This document shows, piece by piece, positions 7,236 through 10,308 of a stretch of 10,308 nucleotides of DNA. Position numbers and translations under genes: made by a program. The DNA is from a bacterium (lineage in GTDB: Bacteria; SZUA-79; Acidulodesulfobacterales; Acidulodesulfobacteraceae). Each line of letters starts with the position of its first letter. Positions within the stretch are counted from its first letter, which is position 1. The notes below the pieces were generated by a model that worked only from the letters and a program-made list of their open reading frames with translations, was not told the DNA's origin and did not search any database. The DNA is taken from NCBI GenBank assembly GCA_021806125.1, contig JAJZYC010000042.1:1-10308 (forward strand), written 5' to 3'.

Positions 7236-8411
7236 ATGGCCTTGCCTATTAAAAAAGAAAAACTGAACCGGGCGTTTTTTTTATTAAGCATAATTATTAT
7301 AATAGTACTTGCCGTTCTTCTGTTTCAGAAAAGATTCGGCCTTTATTTTAAAAAGCCTCCGTTCTCTTTAAAATTAATAAGAATCGTAGGTTCGGCCGAC
7401 AATCTTAAAGGTCCGGCCGGCGTTGCGTTCGGCAGGAGAAACAACATTTATGTAGTGGATTCCGGTAACTCCAGAATAGTAAAATTCAATATTAAAGGCG
7501 GTTACATAAGGCAGTGGGGCATAGAGGGAAAAGCTACCGGAGAGTTTATGGTTCCGCTGTTTGCAGCCGCTTACGGAAACCCCGAAAGAATTTATATCGT
7601 GGATTCCGGCAACTCCAGAATACAGGTTTTTAAACCAGACGGAAATTTTGTTTCCGAATTCGGAATTTCTAAGAATCCTAGGAGAATGTTGCTCCAGCCC
7701 ACATTCGTAGGTTTTGCCTACGATAAAATTTATGCGGCTAATTCCGGTTCCGACGACATAATGATATACTTAAAAAACGGTCAATTTTACGAAAGAAAAG
7801 GCAGTTCATCCGTTCAGGGAGGCTCCGCGGCGGCTAACGCCGCTCCCGAAAACCCCGCTAATGGGGGTTCCCCTCATAATTCGGCCGGAAATGCCGGTAA
7901 AAGTTCTAATAACGGCGCTGGCGGCAGTAACTCCGGCGGGAAAGTTGCGGGCGGCAGCGGCAGTGCCGCAGGCAGCCAAACCTCCGCTACCTCGCAGGCG
8001 GTTTCGCCGGTTATCTTCAAAAAGCCGGTCAGCATAGCTTTTTCTAAAAAATATATATATATATCGGATTACAAGCTCTCTAAAATATTGGTTTATAACA
8101 GGCAGTTCGATTATATAGGGTCTATCGGTACTCCGGGACAGGCGGGTTATCAGCTGTATCATCCGGTGGGCATAGTCTATAAAAGCGGTTATCTTTACGT
8201 GGCAAATTACGGCAGAAGCCTTTTAACGGTATTTAAATTAGATAACGGCTACAATGTTATAAAAACTTATAATTTCGGCACTCCGGGGACTGGCAGGGAT
8301 AATTTTAATCACGAATCCAATATATCTATTTCTTTAAACGGGGAATATCTTGCGGTTGCCGATACTAACAACAACAGAATATTGATATACCGGATATTCG
8401 GCGCAAAATAA
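7236..8411 (+). CDS. Membrane-anchored NHL-repeat beta-propeller protein
   Basis: The protein is 391 residues. One N-terminal membrane segment (about 13-30, SIIIIIVLAVLLF) follows a Lys/Arg-rich start, so the rest should lie outside the cytoplasm. About six NHL-type blades follow: roughly 47-95, 96-143, 151-189, 258-298, 299-348 and 349-388. Each has a hydrophobic IYVVDSGNSRIVKF-like strand pair. Between blades 3 and 4 is a low-complexity Gly/Ser/Asn/Ala linker (about 190-257). NHL propellers usually bind proteins, ligands or peptidoglycan, and no catalytic residues are seen. The ATG at 7236 has a strong GGAGGG at 7222-7227. It begins 3 nt after the lipoprotein gene, so a shared complex is plausible. 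The specific role is unknown. Confidence 0.85.
   Translation: MALPIKKEKLNRAFFLLSIIIIIVLAVLLFQKRFGLYFKKPPFSLKLIRIVGSADNLKGPAGVAFGRRNNIYVVDSGNSRIVKFNIKGGYIRQWGIEGKATGEFMVPLFAAAYGNPERIYIVDSGNSRIQVFKPDGNFVSEFGISKNPRRMLLQPTFVGFAYDKIYAANSGSDDIMIYLKNGQFYERKGSSSVQGGSAAANAAPENPANGGSPHNSAGNAGKSSNNGAGGSNSGGKVAGGSGSAAGSQTSATSQAVSPVIFKKPVSIAFSKKYIYISDYKLSKILVYNRQFDYIGSIGTPGQAGYQLYHPVGIVYKSGYLYVANYGRSLLTVFKLDNGYNVIKTYNFGTPGTGRDNFNHESNISISLNGEYLAVADTNNNRILIYRIFGAK
7803..8006 (+). other. Low-complexity Gly/Ser/Asn/Ala linker splitting the NHL propeller
   Basis: About 68 codons (residues 190-257) are almost entirely Gly, Ser, Ala, Asn, Pro and Thr, with runs such as GAGGSNSGG and GGSGSAAGS. The DNA is visibly richer in GC than the surrounding AT-leaning gene and contains small inverted motifs, such as AACCCC (7851-7856) facing GGGGTT (7864-7869). 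The reading frame is kept and propeller sequence resumes at about residue 258, so this is an in-frame expansion or linker, not a break. Confidence 0.75.
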
Positions 8412-8441
8412 ATTAATTCCCGCTATATATCCTTATATTCT

Positions 8442-9497
8442 ATGAAAACCAAGGTAGCCATTATAGGAGCCGGTCCCGCAGGTTCGTCGGCGGCGATAGC
8501 TCTGTCCAAAAAAGGAATACCCAATATTTTAATCGATAAAAGAGAAACCGTCGGAATTCCTGTTCAATGCGCGGAATTTGTCGGATTAAATATTAATTCC
8601 TATGTAGATTTAAGCAATATCCCCTCCGCCGTAAACCAAAAAATTAAGTTTATGGATATAGATGCCGGTAAAAATATTTACAGATTCGACGGAAAAGGAT
8701 ACGTGCTGAACAGAGCCGTCTTCGACTGGCATCTGGCGGGCGAAGCCGTTAAAGCCGGTTCAAAGTTGCTGACTTCCGCAAGGGTATATAAAATTAACAG
8801 GCAAAAAAACAGCATAGAAGTTTTAAACGCAAAAGAAAAAATACTGTACGAAATTTATTACGATTATTTAATCGCCGCAACCGGTCCTAAAAACGGGTTC
8901 GTTAGTCCCAAAAACAGCGCTTATATTTATGCGGTTCAGATAAAAGCAGACCTTTTGAAAAAACTCGATTCCGTAATATGTTATTTCAGGGCATATATTC
9001 CTTACGGCTACGGCTGGGTTTTTCCGAAAGGCGAATTTGCAAACGTCGGCATAGGCATAGAAAAACCGGCATCGGATATGCCGCTGTCTTTATCTTTCGA
9101 TAAATTTCTTAGCGAAATTAGAAACGCGGGCCTTATCGGCTCGGAAATAATAGAAAAAACTTCTGGGCTTGTTCCCGTTTCCGGTTTAAACGAAATAATA
9201 GACGGCAATATCGCTTTATGCGGCGATGCGGCGGGCTTGACGCATCCAGTTACCGGCGCCGGTATTTTAAGCGCGGTAATATCGGGAGGAATGGCGGGAG
9301 ATTATGCCGCGGAAAGCATTGAAGCGTCGCATAATTTATTCGAAGACTATAAGGAAGAGCTGAAGTCTGTTTTTAAAAAGCCTCTCTTTAATGCCGCTAA
9401 AAAAAGGTCCGAATTATATCCTTTGATGAAAGACGCCTCGGGCATAGAAGAAAATATAAAACGCCTGTGGCCGTCGTTCGACGAGTATTATAAGTAA
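8442..9497 (+). CDS. Geranylgeranyl reductase family FAD-dependent oxidoreductase
   Basis: This is a flavoprotein of 351 residues in the geranylgeranyl-reductase family, whose members saturate isoprenoid double bonds in chlorophyll side chains, archaeal lipids or menaquinone tails. The FAD-binding Rossmann motif is GAGPAGS (9-15). Next are VQCAE (41-45), where the family's conserved cysteine motif lies (Cys43), and ATG (146-148). The typical YGWVFPKGEFANVGIGI is at 190-206. The second FAD motif CGDAAGLTHPVTGAGI is at 260-275. It looks complete but slightly short at the C-terminus compared with many relatives of about 390 residues. The ATG at 8442 has no clear Shine-Dalgarno in its 30-nt leader, but the FAD motif begins at once after it, so the start is secure. 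A prenyl tail, such as that of a quinone, is the likeliest substrate. This is inferred. Confidence 0.85.
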   Translation: MKTKVAIIGAGPAGSSAAIALSKKGIPNILIDKRETVGIPVQCAEFVGLNINSYVDLSNIPSAVNQKIKFMDIDAGKNIYRFDGKGYVLNRAVFDWHLAGEAVKAGSKLLTSARVYKINRQKNSIEVLNAKEKILYEIYYDYLIAATGPKNGFVSPKNSAYIYAVQIKADLLKKLDSVICYFRAYIPYGYGWVFPKGEFANVGIGIEKPASDMPLSLSFDKFLSEIRNAGLIGSEIIEKTSGLVPVSGLNEIIDGNIALCGDAAGLTHPVTGAGILSAVISGGMAGDYAAESIEASHNLFEDYKEELKSVFKKPLFNAAKKRSELYPLMKDASGIEENIKRLWPSFDEYYK

Positions 9498-9565
9498 CGG
9501 CGCATGTTCCAAATAACTTGTCTTATCGATGCCGATATTGTAAAATATTTATATGCGGGATAACT

Positions 9566-10072
9566 ATGCAGCTTAAAGACTGGGTAAATACTTCTCTCAA
9601 AACCGAAAAAAAAGCGTTGAAAGTCGGAATATTTTCCGACAGGGAAAGTTTTTTCTTTAAGGAAAAAGTGGGGATATACTTAGATACTAAGTGGACAAGC
9701 CTATACGATATAGGTCCCTCTAGAATAGACCAGCCGAAAGACATATTTAAAATGGCTTTAAAATTAGGCAGGGCGCTCGAGGAACGCAGGCTGGAATTCG
9801 GCATCGCTTTATTAGCCGGAGACTGCGGAGCGATTACCGTTCTGCTTAATAAATTTAAAAACGTAAGGGCGGTTTTTGCGGCGGACGAAGAATATATTAA
9901 AAGTTCAAGAACAAGATTCGACGCTAACGTCATAGTCGTTAAAAATAAAGGCGTTACGATAGATACGAGAAACAGCGAAAAGGAAGTTTCTCTGTTTCTC
10001 GAAACGGCGTTTGACGAAGAAAACAGGCTTATACTCGATTTTATAGCCAAAACCGAAAATATAAATGTATAA
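9566..10072 (+). CDS. RpiB/LacAB-fold protein lacking the isomerase active-site residues
   Basis: This 168-residue protein aligns by eye with ribose-5-phosphate isomerase B. KVGIFSDRESFFFKE (19-33) matches the RpiB start, FGIALLAGDCGAITVLLNK (78-96) the ILICGTGxGxSIAANK core, and SSRTRFDANVIVV (113-125) the LSRQHNDTNVLAF segment. The catalytic Cys66 of E. coli RpiB falls on Ala84, the next Thr on Asp86, His9 on Arg26, and His99 on Arg117. Only Asp25 is kept. It is probably not an active isomerase. The N-terminus carries about 17 extra residues before the fold. I chose the ATG at 9566, with a weak GCGGGA at 9555-9560. A TTG at 9518 would add 16 cysteine-rich residues that look like read-through of the leader. 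The end overlaps radA by 8 nt, suggesting translational coupling. The function is unknown. Confidence 0.75.
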   Translation: MQLKDWVNTSLKTEKKALKVGIFSDRESFFFKEKVGIYLDTKWTSLYDIGPSRIDQPKDIFKMALKLGRALEERRLEFGIALLAGDCGAITVLLNKFKNVRAVFAADEEYIKSSRTRFDANVIVVKNKGVTIDTRNSEKEVSLFLETAFDEENRLILDFIAKTENINV

Positions 10073-10308
10073 ATGTATAAATTGCGGCGCAGCTTCTTTA
10101 AAATGGGTCGGAAGATGCCCCGAATGCCACAGCTACAATACTATGGAAGAGATTGCGGCGGAAACGGAATCTCTTAAAATCGTAAAATTCGGGAAGAAAC
10201 TCCCGTCAGCCCCGCCTGTAACGACGCTTGACGCTCAAAATTACGGTCCTCTCGATAGAATAGCAACGGGAATAAAAGAATTCGACGTATCGGTCGGTTC
10301 TGGACTTG
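10065..10308 (+). CDS. radA: DNA repair protein RadA/Sms (5' part, runs off the right edge)
   Basis: RadA is a RecA-like, DnaB-type helicase that helps process branched recombination intermediates. Full-length proteins are about 450 residues and 81 codons are visible. The N-terminal zinc finger is intact: Cys4, Cys7, Cys18 and Cys21 in YKCINCGAASLKWVGRCPEC. After a linker comes RIATGIKEFDVSVGSGL, the sequence that leads into the Walker A region, which lies beyond the window. The ATG at 10065 is the only start placing the zinc finger at the N-terminus as in the family. It overlaps the 3' end of the RpiB-like gene by 8 nt. An ATG at 10073 is in another frame. No independent ribosome binding site is obvious, so coupling to the upstream gene is likely. 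Confidence 0.93.
   Translation, partial: MYKCINCGAASLKWVGRCPECHSYNTMEEIAAETESLKIVKFGKKLPSAPPVTTLDAQNYGPLDRIATGIKEFDVSVGSGL

Noticed and set aside
8051..8064. (AT)7 tract in the NHL gene as a phase-variation site
   Set aside because: It encodes in-frame propeller strand residues (IYI), and a short dinucleotide run is expected in an AT-leaning genome. There is no sign of slippage.
7806..8162. 118-codon open frame on the - strand opposite the NHL linker
   Set aside because: It arises from the GC-rich low-complexity linker, and its Arg/Gly/Ala-rich translation has no domain.
9504..9563. Possible 19-codon leader peptide between the reductase and RpiB-like genes
   Set aside because: It is too short to judge, has no clear Shine-Dalgarno, and its composition is as expected by chance.
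9518..9565. Upstream TTG start that would add a cysteine-rich 16-residue N-terminus to the RpiB-like protein
   Set aside because: No ribosome binding site supports it, RpiB homology begins after the ATG at 9566, and the apparent CxxC pattern is more likely leader read-through.
9523..10050. 175-codon open frame on the - strand opposite the RpiB-like gene
   Set aside because: It is Ser/Leu-rich with no recognisable motif and lies wholly antisense to a gene with clear RpiB-fold homology.

Overview
The window reads as ordinary bacterial chromosome from an AT-leaning genome, with many ATA, AAA and TTA codons. Every supported gene is on the + strand and packed operon-style. The order hslU-argB-argD-argF-argG-argH, followed by a small lipoprotein gene, resembles the arginine cluster of Deltaproteobacteria-type genomes (Geobacter and relatives, from memory). 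The dispersed hairpin repeats also fit such lineages. I therefore infer a deltaproteobacterial-like organism; the exact lineage cannot be fixed from this sequence alone.

Layout. Positions 1-619 hold the C-terminal part of hslU, the ATPase of the HslVU protease. Positions 651-6769 carry argB, argD, argF, argG and argH. They cover N-acetylglutamate phosphorylation (ArgB), transamination to N-acetylornithine (ArgD), and ornithine to arginine via citrulline and argininosuccinate (ArgF, ArgG, ArgH). The argA/argJ and argC steps and the deacetylation step are not in the window, so they must be encoded elsewhere. The intergenic gaps in this cluster carry two families of small palindromic repeats. 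One is an ATTCCC-N8-GGGAAT hairpin resembling neisserial dRS3 (three copies). The other is an AACCxCCCC / CTCCTT-AAGGAG hairpin family piled up just upstream of argF.

Positions 6720-8411 encode two envelope proteins: a small lipoprotein whose start lies inside argH, and a membrane-anchored six-bladed NHL beta-propeller. The propeller is interrupted by a Gly/Ser/Asn/Ala-rich linker. Positions 8442-9497 encode a geranylgeranyl-reductase-family flavoprotein. Positions 9566-10072 encode an RpiB/LacAB-fold protein that has lost the residues expected for sugar-phosphate isomerisation. It overlaps by 8 nt the start of radA, which runs off the right edge.

No stretch longer than about 230 bases lacks a gene. 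I saw no tRNA, rRNA, CRISPR array, transposase or phage gene. I did not find a clear novel multi-gene system. The items most worth checking are the degenerate RpiB-like protein next to radA, the linker-split NHL propeller paired with the lipoprotein, and the repeat families in the arg cluster.
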